From: Halorubrum californiense DSM 19288
Lineage (GTDB): Archaea; Halobacteriota; Halobacteria; Halobacteriales; Haloferacaceae
Direction of reading: 5' to 3'
DNA: 64,000 nucleotides
Assembly: GCF_000336875.1 (NCBI RefSeq)
Contig: NZ_AOJK01000050.1
Coordinates: 1-64,000, forward strand
Shown here: positions 25,518 through 33,719 of the stretch, one piece after another
Position numbering within the stretch: the stretch's first letter is position 1
How the letters are laid out: each line of letters begins with the position of its first letter
Translations under genes and position numbers: made by a program
Notes under the pieces: generated by a model
What the model saw: the letters and a program-made list of their open reading frames with translations, nothing else
What the model was told of the DNA's origin: nothing
Databases searched by the model: none

Positions 25518-26567
25518 ATGACCGACGCATCCGACTCCGCCGCCGGAACCGACGAGGTCGCCGAAGCGGGGCCGACCCCCACCCCCGGGATCCACCACGT
25601 GACCTGCGTGGCGGGCGACCCGCAGCGCAACCTCGACTTCTGGACCGAGACGCTCGGGCTCCGGCTCGTGAAGCGCTCCATCAACCAGGACGACCCCGGG
25701 ACGTACCACTTCTTCTACGGGGACGCCGAGGGCACGCCCGGCACCAGCATGACGTTCTTCCCGTGGACGGACCTGCCCGAGGGCGAGGTCGGCGCCGGGC
25801 AGGTCTCCCGGACCGCGTTCCGGGTGCCGGAGGGCAGCCTCGACTACTGGGAGGCGCGGTTCGACGAGCGCGGCGTCGACTACGACGCCCGCGGGGAGCG
25901 CTTCGGCGAGACGGTCCTCCCCTTCCGCGACCCCGACGGGCTCCCCGTCGAACTGGTCGCGGTCGAGATTCCCGACGACGATCCGACGACGGCGTGGACC
26001 GCGTTCGTCCCCGAGTCGGCCGCGATCCGCGGCTTCCACTCGGTCACGCTGTGGCTCGGCGACGCCGAGCGCACCGAGGGGCTCCTCCGCACGATGGGAC
26101 TGACGGAGACCGCGTCCGCGGCCGAGACGGAGGCGGAGGACGCGACCGGAAACGACCGGACTCGCTTCGCCGCGGACGGTCCGGTCGGGAAGTACGTCGA
26201 CGTCGTGGAGACCGACCGACAGGGGAGTTCGGGCCGCGGCACGCTCCATCACGTCGCGTTCCAGACGCCGACGGACGCGGACCAGTCCGCGATGCGCGGC
26301 GCGGTCGCCTCGATGGGACTCCGCCCGACCGAACAGATCGACCGCCACTGGTTCCGCTCGGTCTACTTCCGGGAGTTCGCGGGCGTCCTCTTCGAGCTCG
26401 CCACCGCGGACCCGGGGTACGCGAGCGACGAACCGCTCGACGAACTGGGCGAGCGGCTGGTGTTGCCGGGGCAGTTCGCGGACCGCCGCGACCGGATCGA
26501 GGCCGGGCTCCCCGACGTGACGGTCCCGCGATCCGACGCGGCGTTCGCGGCGAACCGCGCGGACTGA
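25518..26567 (+). CDS. VOC-family ring-cleaving dioxygenase/glyoxalase-like protein
   Basis: A 349-aa protein with two pairs of VOC modules. PGIHHVTCVAGDPQRNLDFW opens the first with a metal His; GFHSVTLWLGD opens the second; HHVAF and LFELATADPGY supply the other His and Glu ligands. The family (MhqO/LinE-like) includes extradiol dioxygenases for hydroquinones and catechols. Fe2+ and O2 are the expected cofactor and co-substrate. It is probably used in detoxification. Confidence 0.87.
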   Translation: MTDASDSAAGTDEVAEAGPTPTPGIHHVTCVAGDPQRNLDFWTETLGLRLVKRSINQDDPGTYHFFYGDAEGTPGTSMTFFPWTDLPEGEVGAGQVSRTAFRVPEGSLDYWEARFDERGVDYDARGERFGETVLPFRDPDGLPVELVAVEIPDDDPTTAWTAFVPESAAIRGFHSVTLWLGDAERTEGLLRTMGLTETASAAETEAEDATGNDRTRFAADGPVGKYVDVVETDRQGSSGRGTLHHVAFQTPTDADQSAMRGAVASMGLRPTEQIDRHWFRSVYFREFAGVLFELATADPGYASDEPLDELGERLVLPGQFADRRDRIEAGLPDVTVPRSDAAFAANRAD

Positions 26568-26693
26568 ACGGCGTCGGTGCGGGCCGCGCGTCGCGCCCGC
26601 AGCGGCGGCCGGCGTGCTCCCGACCGCCGCAGCCGCAGCGCCCCAACCGCCGCAGACCGATCCTTCTAATCGCCCGCGGCCGAACGCCCACGC

Positions 26694-27551
26694 ATGACCG
26701 AGGACCTCGGTACGCCCGTCTTGGACGACCACCTCCACCTCGACCCGCGACACGGCCGCGGGGTCGAGGCCGTCGAGGAGTTCGTCCGGCTCGGCGGCAC
26801 CCACCTGCTCGTGGTGAACAAGCCCTCGTGGCTGCTCGGCGTCGAACCGGACGAACCGGCCGACTTCCGGGCCGTCTTCGAGGAGACGCTGGAGACGGTC
26901 GCGGCCGCGACGGAGACGCTCCCGGGGCGCGCGTGGCCCGTCCTCGGCGTCCACCCCGGGCTGATCAGCCGGCTCGTCGACGAGCGCGATTTCTCGCCCG
27001 ACGAGGCTCGCGACCTCATGCGCGGCGGGCTGGAGGTCGCGAGCGAGTACGTCGCCGACGGCGACGCGCTCGCGCTGAAGTCCGGCCGCCCGCACTACGA
27101 CGTGAGCGACGCGGTGTGGGCGGCGTCGAACGCGGTCACGCGGCGGGCGTTCGAACTGGGCGCGGAGGTCGACTGCGCGGTCCAGCTCCACACCGAGGCC
27201 ACCGAGGACCTGACCGACCTCGCCGCGGTCGCCGAGGAGTCCGGCCTCGACCCCTCGCGCGTCGTCAAACACTACGCCGCGGGCGAACTCGCGGGCGTCA
27301 CGCCGAGCGTGATGAGCGACAAGGAGCGGCTGGAGCGCGCCGCCGAGGCGGGCGAGCCGTTCCTGATGGAGACCGACTTCGTCGACGACCCGGACCGGCC
27401 GGGGATGGTGTTGGGGCCGAAGACCGTCCCGCGGCGGGTCCGTTGGCTCCTCGACAAAGGGTACGACGAGGCGATCCGGCGGGCGCACGTCGAGACCCCC
27501 CGAGCCGTGTACGGGATCGACACCGAGGCGACCCTGGAACGCGAGTCCTGA
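26694..27551 (+). CDS. TatD-family metal-dependent hydrolase
   Basis: A 285-aa amidohydrolase-fold protein. It has the H-x-H metal motif (LDDHLHLD), GVHPG, CAVQLHTEA, VVKHYAAG and LMETDFVDD (metal Asp), in the order of TatD enzymes. Bacterial TatD has DNase activity, but archaeal members are little studied. Length is normal. Confidence 0.85.
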   Translation: MTEDLGTPVLDDHLHLDPRHGRGVEAVEEFVRLGGTHLLVVNKPSWLLGVEPDEPADFRAVFEETLETVAAATETLPGRAWPVLGVHPGLISRLVDERDFSPDEARDLMRGGLEVASEYVADGDALALKSGRPHYDVSDAVWAASNAVTRRAFELGAEVDCAVQLHTEATEDLTDLAAVAEESGLDPSRVVKHYAAGELAGVTPSVMSDKERLERAAEAGEPFLMETDFVDDPDRPGMVLGPKTVPRRVRWLLDKGYDEAIRRAHVETPRAVYGIDTEATLERES

Positions 27552-27636
27552 ATCCGACGATTCACACGAGTGAGACGCCCTCTCGGGCGGCGATCGATAG
27601 GAAAGGCATTTGAGTTGGCCGGGCGACGTACAGGAC

Positions 27637-28218
27637 ATGACCGACGACGACGCCGTTGAAACGTTCTATACCGACGAACGCTGGCAGAACTGGCTCGACA
27701 GGCTGGCCGAGGAGGAGATCGATCCCGAGAACGAGGACTCCGCCCGGCTCCTCTTGAACCTCCAAGACGACGCGGCGATCGCCGTGGTGAAGGTGCTGGC
27801 CGCGTTCGACGACGAACGCATCGACGAGGATCGCGCCGTCGAGGAGCTCCGCGACATTCGTGACATCGTCCTCGCCGACGTCGATTTCGACGACGAGGAC
27901 AAGGTGATGCTGATCGACGGCGTCCAGACCTCGCTCGTCCCCGTCTTCTACGCGGCCGAGGAGTACGTCGTCGGCGGCGTCGTCGAGGGCGACGTGAGCG
28001 AGTTCGTGCGCGCGGCCGCCGAGGCCGAGGAGGGCGACGACCTCGACGCCGCGCTCGGCTACGTCGTCCAGGCCGGCACGCGCGTCATCGACGGCGAGAC
28101 GCTCGACATCGACCTCGTCGAGGACCTCGAGTACGGCCTCGTCTCCGAGTGGGTCAACGGGCTCGACTCCCTCCAGTCGGCCATCGAGGACCCCGAAGTC
28201 GTCGAGGAAGAGGACTGA
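27637..28218 (+). CDS. DUF2150-family haloarchaeal protein
   Basis: 193 aa from the ATG at 27637. Very acidic, mainly helical (WLDRLAEEEIDPENEDSAR; LRDIRDIVLADVDFDDEDK; ALGYVVQAGTRVI). It matches my recollection of DUF2150, a family confined to Halobacteria. No catalytic motif visible. It stands alone with AT-rich sequence downstream. Confidence 0.72.
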   Translation: MTDDDAVETFYTDERWQNWLDRLAEEEIDPENEDSARLLLNLQDDAAIAVVKVLAAFDDERIDEDRAVEELRDIRDIVLADVDFDDEDKVMLIDGVQTSLVPVFYAAEEYVVGGVVEGDVSEFVRAAAEAEEGDDLDAALGYVVQAGTRVIDGETLDIDLVEDLEYGLVSEWVNGLDSLQSAIEDPEVVEEED

Positions 28219-28580
28219 GCGCAGCGGGCCGAAACCGGCGACGTCCGTACTGGTTCCGGGGATAGTTCTACGGTCCGCGCGCGTCGCAACGGAGCGCGGC
28301 CCGAGCCGACTGAAGCCGGATCGGGGAGCGGCGTCTCCGTCGGGGACCGCCGTGGGCGCGGGGTCGAGCGAGGGTCTCGATTTGTTTAGACGGCGACTCG
28401 GGTGAGCGTGATACTCCGACCCCAAAAGATAAATATTTTCGCTGAGAAATAGTAAGCGAGTAGTAAAGTAACTATTTTTGGTAAGTTTTTCTCCGTAGCA
28501 GCCCTCTCTGTCTCCCGCGTGAGTCCGGAACAGCCGATCGAAAGGTCGTAGAGCGCCAAAAATGACACAACATCTAAACA
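28219..28580. other. Intergenic region with AT-rich core, no gene
   Basis: No coding frame with haloarchaeal composition. 28420-28500 is markedly AT-rich and holds CCAAAAGATAAATA and TATTTTTGG, a partly matching inverted pair about 45 bp apart, around TAGTAAGCGAGTAGTAAAGTAA, a short direct repetition. The AT core could be the promoter region of the methyltransferase gene. Confidence 0.45.
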
Positions 28581-29291
28581 ATGTCCGAGACGCGATACGC
28601 GAATACCATCGACTGGGGGGAGTACTGGGACGGAGCCGACGAGTCGGTGCGCGAGGACACGAGCCCGAGCGCGGACCTCGTCGCGGAGCCGTTCGCCGGG
28701 TTTCTGACCGCGCGGTTTCCAGACGGCCCGAACGCGTACGCCGACGTCGGGTGCGGGCCGGGCGATCTCGCGTTCGAGGTCGCGGAGCGCTACCCGGACG
28801 CGACCGTCATCGGGTATGACGCCGCCGAGGCGGTCCTCGCGGAGAACCGCGAGCGCGCACGTGGAGCCGACCGCGAGGTCGCCTTCGAGCGGGCGGTCCT
28901 CCCGGAGTTCGACCCCGACCGCCGGTTCGACGTGGTCTCCTGTCTGTTCACGCTGTGTTACGTGGCTGACGTTGAACGAGCGTTAGAGCGGCTCTACGAC
29001 GCGGTAGAACCCGGCGGCTACCTCGTCGTTCACTACCACAACCGGCTCGCACAATCCCACTACGAGCGCATCGCGGACGCGCCGCACGAACGGCTCGGCG
29101 AGGACGCCGTGTGGGCCCCCGAGCGGTTCGCCGACCGGTTCGAGCTGGTCCTCGCGGGCGAGAGCCTGCTGTCGTACGAGCGCATCCACGAGGTGTTGGG
29201 GACGTGGCCGAAGAGCGTGTTCTCGGCGGTCGACGACGCCGACCCGTACGCCGCCCACCGGCACGAGCCCCTCGTGTACGTCCCCAAGTGA
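28581..29291 (+). CDS. Class I SAM-dependent methyltransferase
   Basis: A 236-aa Rossmann methyltransferase. Motif I is YADVGCGPGDLAFEVA, motif II ends VIGYDAAE, motif IV is FDVVSCLFTLCYV, and the post-motif helix is LERLYDAVEPGGYLVVHYHN. Small-molecule methylation is likely. A second ATG in another frame at 28562 gives no protein of sense. Confidence 0.87.
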   Translation: MSETRYANTIDWGEYWDGADESVREDTSPSADLVAEPFAGFLTARFPDGPNAYADVGCGPGDLAFEVAERYPDATVIGYDAAEAVLAENRERARGADREVAFERAVLPEFDPDRRFDVVSCLFTLCYVADVERALERLYDAVEPGGYLVVHYHNRLAQSHYERIADAPHERLGEDAVWAPERFADRFELVLAGESLLSYERIHEVLGTWPKSVFSAVDDADPYAAHRHEPLVYVPK

Positions 29292-29351
29292 CGGGACTCG
29301 GGATGGTGCGGCGGGAGACGCGCTTTTGAACGCGCGCGGCGTTCACCCCGT

Positions 29352-29834
29352 ATGGTCTCCCTCGCGGCCGGACTGGCGATTGCGCTGCTCGTCGTCTGGA
29401 CGGCCAGCTCGTTCGTCCCGCTCGTGCCGGGCGGCGCCCTCGCGGCGCTGACCGTCGTCGGCTACGCGTACACCACCGGCTTCGCGGAGCCGAGCCTCGT
29501 CGTGATGGTTGCGCTCGTCCTCGTCTCGCTTCTTGCTTCCCTCGCAGACTTCGTGTCGGGGATGGTCTCCGGAAAGCTCGGCGGCGCGTCGACGCGGACC
29601 GTCGTCGTCGGGACGCTGGTCGGGATCGCCCTCCTGATCCCGCTCGGCCCGATCGGACTCGTCGTCGGGCTGGGGGGCACCGTCTTCCTCGCCGCCCTCG
29701 ACGAACACGACGGCGACACGGGCGAGGCCGCTCGGCAGGCGGCCTACGCGGTGGTGGGCGCCCTCGCCAGCGCGTTCGTTCAGGCGGTCTTCCTCGCGGG
29801 CGTCACGGTCGCGTTCGCGCTGGCGGTCCTCTGA
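29352..29834 (+). CDS. DUF456 family membrane protein
   Basis: A 160-aa protein, nearly all membrane segments: starts LAAGLAIALLVVWTASSFVPLVPG, has ASLADFVSGMVSGKLGGAS in the middle (the conserved Gly/Ala loop of DUF456), then two more pairs. The function of the family is unknown. Confidence 0.8.
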   Translation: MVSLAAGLAIALLVVWTASSFVPLVPGGALAALTVVGYAYTTGFAEPSLVVMVALVLVSLLASLADFVSGMVSGKLGGASTRTVVVGTLVGIALLIPLGPIGLVVGLGGTVFLAALDEHDGDTGEAARQAAYAVVGALASAFVQAVFLAGVTVAFALAVL

Positions 29835-29856
29835 CGCCGGTCACCGGACTCCGAGT

Positions 29857-30666
29857 TCACGCCGCGACGGAGAACAACAGCAGGTTGTGCGCGGCCGGGC
29901 CGAGTCCCATGGCCGCGACGAAGCCGAGGAGGAGGTACCCCTCGGCCGGCTCCTCGCGGACGTACGCCGCGAACAGCCAGACGACGGCGCTCGCGACCGC
30001 GAGCTTCACGAGGAGGAACAGCCACCCCTCGCCGACGACCGGAAGCGACGGCAGTCCGCCGATCTCCAGCAGGATCCGCGAGAGCGGCGTGCGCTCGCCG
30101 AAGCCGAGCTGCGTCGTCCCGACCGCGGTCGAGACGCCGTCGAGCGCGTGGCCGAACACCGCGAGCGCGCCGACGCCGCCGGTGACCGCGGCCTCGGGCC
30201 GGAAGCGTGTCAGGACGACCCACGCGGCGCCGGCGATCGGGACGGTGAGCGCGAGCGCGCCCGCCGACCAGCGCGCGCCGGTGGGAGAGAGTCCGGTCCC
30301 GACCGCGACGGCGACGACCGGGATCAGGATGAGTGCGCCGGCGGCCGCGAGCGGCGCCGCGACGCGGTTCGGGCGGGCGGCGTCGGCGGTGAGCCACGCC
30401 GCGCCCGCCAGCGACCCCACCGTGAGGTAGACGGTCGGCGAGCCGGCCAGGGGCGCGAGGAGGGGCGGGAGCGCGTCGACGACGTAGAGGACGTGCGCCG
30501 CGGAGCCGAGCGCCATCCACGGGGCGAGCGCGAGCACGCGCCGCGCGGTCACCCGCGGGCGCCGCCGCCGGAGCGCGGCGACGACCCCGCCGGTCGCGAG
30601 CAGGACGACAAGGAGGTGCGGCAGGGGCGGCAGCGTCGTGCCCGCCGGGAGGAGGCCGCCGACCAT
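29857..30666 (-). CDS. DUF63 family membrane protein
   Basis: A 269-aa protein with about seven or eight membrane helices. GHALDGVSTAVG and LGPAAHNLLLF are the polar positions I associate with DUF63. Its start codon overlaps the stop of the upstream UspA gene by one base (TGATG), so the two are co-translated. Transport or sensing is possible. Confidence 0.78.
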   Translation of the reverse strand: MVGGLLPAGTTLPPLPHLLVVLLATGGVVAALRRRRPRVTARRVLALAPWMALGSAAHVLYVVDALPPLLAPLAGSPTVYLTVGSLAGAAWLTADAARPNRVAAPLAAAGALILIPVVAVAVGTGLSPTGARWSAGALALTVPIAGAAWVVLTRFRPEAAVTGGVGALAVFGHALDGVSTAVGTTQLGFGERTPLSRILLEIGGLPSLPVVGEGWLFLLVKLAVASAVVWLFAAYVREEPAEGYLLLGFVAAMGLGPAAHNLLLFSVAA

Positions 30667-31115
30667 CAGACGGACAGGACCGGCTGGCTCGCGTACAGCA
30701 GGACGTACTCGGCGGCCTTCCCCAGCACCTCACCGGGGTCGCCGGAGACCGGTTCGCGCGGGACGACGATGAAGTCGGACTCCAGTTCCTCGGCCGTGTC
30801 GAGGACGACGCTGCCGGGGTGGACGGTCTTCACCGACGTGGAGAAGCCGTACGCGATGGAGTTGCTGTGGGGAACCCCGGCCGCCTCCGCGCGGCGCGCG
30901 ACGGAGTCGGTGAACGCCTCGGAGTCGTCGGCCACCTCGCTCTCGTCGACCACGCCGTGGTCGATCGCGCGGACGACCTCCTCGTCGAGGACGTACAGCG
31001 CGTGGACGCTCGCGCCGTACTCGTCCGCGACCGCGATGGCGTAATCGACCGCCTCGTGCGACTCCTCGCTGCCGTCGACGGGCACGAGGACGAGGTCGAT
31101 GTCGAGATCGGTCAT
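30666..31115 (-). CDS. UspA-type universal stress protein
   Basis: 149 aa from the ATG at 31115. IDLVLVPVDGSEESHEAVDYA opens the fold and VHALYVLDEE follows. The ATP-binding loop G-x2-G-x9-G(S/T) is not present (the end reads FIVVPREPVSGDPGEVLG), so it probably does not bind ATP in the classic way. Co-translated with a DUF63 membrane protein. Confidence 0.88.
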   Translation of the reverse strand: MTDLDIDLVLVPVDGSEESHEAVDYAIAVADEYGASVHALYVLDEEVVRAIDHGVVDESEVADDSEAFTDSVARRAEAAGVPHSNSIAYGFSTSVKTVHPGSVVLDTAEELESDFIVVPREPVSGDPGEVLGKAAEYVLLYASQPVLSV

Positions 31116-31311
31116 ACGCGACCCGTCGGCGGGGGAGGTCAAAAAGCCCGCCCCAACGCCGCGGTCCGACGACCGCGCGGGTCCGCGGCCGACGCGATAC
31201 TCCGGTCCGCGCGATTCCGTCGTGCCGATCCCCCTGAATCCGCTTGTTCAGACGAATTCTCGCTTGAAACGGCTGGTCGCTGAAGGGTGCGAATATAACA
31301 CCGGGATTCTT

Positions 31312-31318
31312 TTTTATA
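31312..31318 (+). promoter_or_regulatory. TATA box for the small membrane protein gene
   Basis: TTTTATA, about 20-25 bp before the ATG at 31337, in an AT-rich context. Confidence 0.4.
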
Positions 31319-31336
31319 CACCCATTATCCGCAATT

Positions 31337-31603
31337 ATGGGCTGGACGACTCTGCTCGCTGTCGGATTGTTTGTTTTCGCTTGGCTTACAGCAGCTTACC
31401 AATCGAAGAGAGATGACTGGGATACGACCCGGACTATCGGGATGTTTGTTTTTCTTGCCGGTGCTACCTGTGGAGTGTTTCTCGACGATTTGCTTTCCTC
31501 AAAATCGCTGCTCTTTCGATGGATTGAGCCGATCTCAGCGGTGGTAATGGTTGTCGGGCTATTCGTCGCGTGGATTTGGAAACCCGAAGAAGACAGTCCG
31601 TAG
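31337..31603 (+). CDS. Small membrane protein, 88 aa
   Basis: An 88-aa protein with three hydrophobic helices (LLAVGLFVFAWLTAAY; GMFVFLAGATCGVFL; ISAVVMVVGLFVAWIW) and charged loops. GC is visibly lower than in the genes around it, so it may be foreign. No family recognised. It ends 85 bp before the 3' end of the Dam-like gene, which converges on it. Confidence 0.65.
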   Translation: MGWTTLLAVGLFVFAWLTAAYQSKRDDWDTTRTIGMFVFLAGATCGVFLDDLLSSKSLLFRWIEPISAVVMVVGLFVAWIWKPEEDSP

Positions 31604-31687
31604 GTCGGAGCCCGTAGATATGTCGTCTGTACTGAGCGATCGAGGGCGAGAAGTGCCGAACTCCGAACATTGTAACGAACCCGTGGC

Positions 31688-32608
31688 TCAGAAGTCGGGG
31701 AGTTCGCGCTGGCCGGCCTCCCGGCGCTCGGCGGGCGGGACGTTCGTCGCGACGATCTCGTCGACCGCGTCGCGGCCGTCGGCGTCGCTGTTGATCGCTC
31801 TCGTCGCGTCCTCGCGGTCGACGCGGAAGCCTGCCTCGGCGTACGCGTCGTACATCACGCCGCTGTTCGAGAGCACGACCCACACGCCCGCCTCGTCGAG
31901 TTCGCCGGCGACGTCGAGCAGGCGACGCTGGTCCTCGCGGTCGAACCCCGACGCGCTGTACTCGTTGAAGTTCGCGGTCGCGCTCATCGGCTCGTAGGGC
32001 GGGTCGAAGTAGACCAGATCGCCCGGCTCCGCGACGTCGAGGACGTACGCGAAGTCGGCGTTGCGGATCTCGGCGTCGGCGAGCAGGTCGCTCGCGCGTC
32101 GGATCCGGTCTCGCCGGACCCAGTCTGGATCGGCGTACCGGCCGATGGGGACGTTGAACCCACCGTCGGCGTTCTCGCGGTAGAGCCCGTTATAGCAGGT
32201 ACGGTTGAGGTAGAGGAGGAGCGCGGCCTCCTCCAGCGGGTCGAACTCGCCCTCGTACGGCCGGCGGTTGAACCGCGCGCGCTGTTGGTAGTAGTACGAG
32301 TCCACCTCCCGGTCGCGGGCCGTCTCCTCGGCGTGCGGGAGGTCCGGGTCGGGGTCGCTCTGGGGGTCGTCGAGCGACGTGAGCCGAGCGATCAGCTCGT
32401 CGGGGCGGTCACGGACCTGCTCGTAGAAGTTCACCAGCCGCGGGTTCGCGTCGTTGACCGTCGCGCGTGCGGGTTCGAGGTCGAAGAAGACGGCGCCGCC
32501 GCCGACGAACGGCTCGTGGTAGCGGCCGAACGCCGACGGGAACCGGGCGTACAGCTCGTCGAGCAGCTGCCGCTTCCCGCCGGCCCACTTCAGGATCGGC
32601 TCGGCCAT
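31688..32608 (-). CDS. dam: DNA adenine methylase (Dam/D12 class)
   Basis: 306 aa from the ATG at 32608. Motif I is LKWAGGKRQLL; FVGGGAVFF follows; motif IV is VYFDPPYEP; VVLSNSG follows. This is the alpha-type N6-adenine methyltransferase order, in which most members recognise GATC. No cognate endonuclease is adjacent, so it would be an orphan marking the host genome, or part of a system whose nuclease is elsewhere. Confidence 0.9.
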   Translation of the reverse strand: MAEPILKWAGGKRQLLDELYARFPSAFGRYHEPFVGGGAVFFDLEPARATVNDANPRLVNFYEQVRDRPDELIARLTSLDDPQSDPDPDLPHAEETARDREVDSYYYQQRARFNRRPYEGEFDPLEEAALLLYLNRTCYNGLYRENADGGFNVPIGRYADPDWVRRDRIRRASDLLADAEIRNADFAYVLDVAEPGDLVYFDPPYEPMSATANFNEYSASGFDREDQRRLLDVAGELDEAGVWVVLSNSGVMYDAYAEAGFRVDREDATRAINSDADGRDAVDEIVATNVPPAERREAGQRELPDF

Positions 32609-32702
32609 AGCTGTCGGGTGTCGCCTGCGCCCGGGCATAAACGTCCCGGGCCGCGTCCGCGCCGGTCGGCACCGACGCGTCGCGTGCCAACCCCCGATCC
32701 GG

Positions 32703-33002
32703 TCAGTCGTTCGAGGGCTCGGCGTCCGGCATCGGGAGGTCGTCGACGTGGCCCCCGGCCTCCTCGAAGTTCGGGCCGGGCTCGATGGTCCCGGCCTCGC
32801 GGTCCCACTCGATGTGGCCGGCCTCCTCGAGGGCCGGCAGGTGCGTCTCGCGGAGTTCGGCGGCGATCTCGTCGGCCCGCCCGCGAACGCGCAGGTCAGC
32901 GACCGCCTCGACGGCGCCGTCGACGGGGCCGGCGACCACGCGCCTGCGCTCCGGCGCGGAAACGACGACCGTCGGGTCGGTGGTGGGGGTGTCAAGTGTC
33001 AT
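32703..33002 (-). CDS. Small HTH protein (DUF7344-like)
   Basis: A 99-aa protein with a predicted winged helix (RGRADEIAAELRETHLPALE, then AGHIEWDREAGTIEPGPNFEE). The ending is typical of haloarchaeal DUF7344 regulators. It is 94 bp upstream of the Dam-like gene on the same strand. Confidence 0.75.
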   Translation of the reverse strand: MTLDTPTTDPTVVVSAPERRRVVAGPVDGAVEAVADLRVRGRADEIAAELRETHLPALEEAGHIEWDREAGTIEPGPNFEEAGGHVDDLPMPDAEPSND

Positions 33003-33198
33003 CGTGTGGTTCTGTCCGTATGTACGGATTTCGTCGGAGCGGAATAAAAGCGCCGGCGAACGCGGCTCTCACCGCCGCCGGGGCACGGGATCTCCCCGGT
33101 TCCGTGAGCGCGACCCGCGGCCGACACGGTCTCGTGACCGACGGTTTTGCGGCAGGCCGTGCCGCCAATTCACAGATATTTGAGATGTATACTAGCGA

Positions 33199-33210
33199 GT
33201 ACCATGGTAC
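33199..33210. promoter_or_regulatory. 12-bp perfect palindrome GTACCATGGTAC
   Basis: A perfect palindrome in the gap between two divergent genes, with a shorter relative at 33257-33264. Probably an operator. Confidence 0.45.
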
Positions 33211-33256
33211 ATCTTACACCGCATGAATAACCGTTTCAGATGATTTACTGCCATGA

Positions 33257-33264
33257 ACCATGGT
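33257..33264. promoter_or_regulatory. Second palindrome ACCATGGT
   Basis: An 8-bp core of the same palindrome, centre to centre 56 bp from the first, 65 bp before the ATG at 33329. Confidence 0.35.
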
Positions 33265-33328
33265 ATCATTTCTCAAAAACTATTTGGAAAATGAAAGGTT
33301 TTAGTCGGCGGAGCCCGTACGATGAGAT

Positions 33329-33613
33329 ATGTACCAAGGCTCTATCGCACCGGAGGAGGCGCACCGGCTCGGCCGGAACTCGCCCCCCGGCAGTCGCTCG
33401 CCGCTGGGAACCCTCGCGTTCCTCGCGCTCGTCGTCGCACTGTTCGTCGCGTTCGCGCACCCCGTCGCGACCGTCGCGCTGCTGACCGGCACCGTCGCGC
33501 TCGCCGTCCTGTCGCGGTCCGTCCTGCGGACCCTGCGCCGGCGCAGCGGGCGCGTCCAGACGCTCACGCTCCCCGGTCTGGGGACTGTCGAGTACCGGAT
33601 CACGACGAACTAA
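33329..33613 (+). CDS. Small membrane protein, 94 aa
   Basis: A 94-aa protein with two hydrophobic helices (LGTLAFLALVVALFVAFAH; TVALLTGTVALAVL), a basic stretch after them and a short C-terminal strand region. No family recognised. Confidence 0.6.
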   Translation: MYQGSIAPEEAHRLGRNSPPGSRSPLGTLAFLALVVALFVAFAHPVATVALLTGTVALAVLSRSVLRTLRRRSGRVQTLTLPGLGTVEYRITTN

Positions 33614-33719
33614 CCGTTCCGGCCGCTCGGCTTCGGGCCGAAACGCCGCCGAACCGCTTCTCAAAAAATCTCTCCCCGCAGCGACGCCACGGTCGACCGC
33701 GGCGTCGTCTCCCGATTTC

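Larger units (their letters stand above)
33003..33328. other. Divergent intergenic region, AT-rich on the right, no gene
   Basis: No coding frame. The right half (33160-33310) is AT-rich and includes two CCATGG-centred palindromes listed below and a T/A-rich stretch (TTTCTCAAAAACTATTTGGAAAATG) close to the small membrane protein gene at 33329. Confidence 0.5.
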
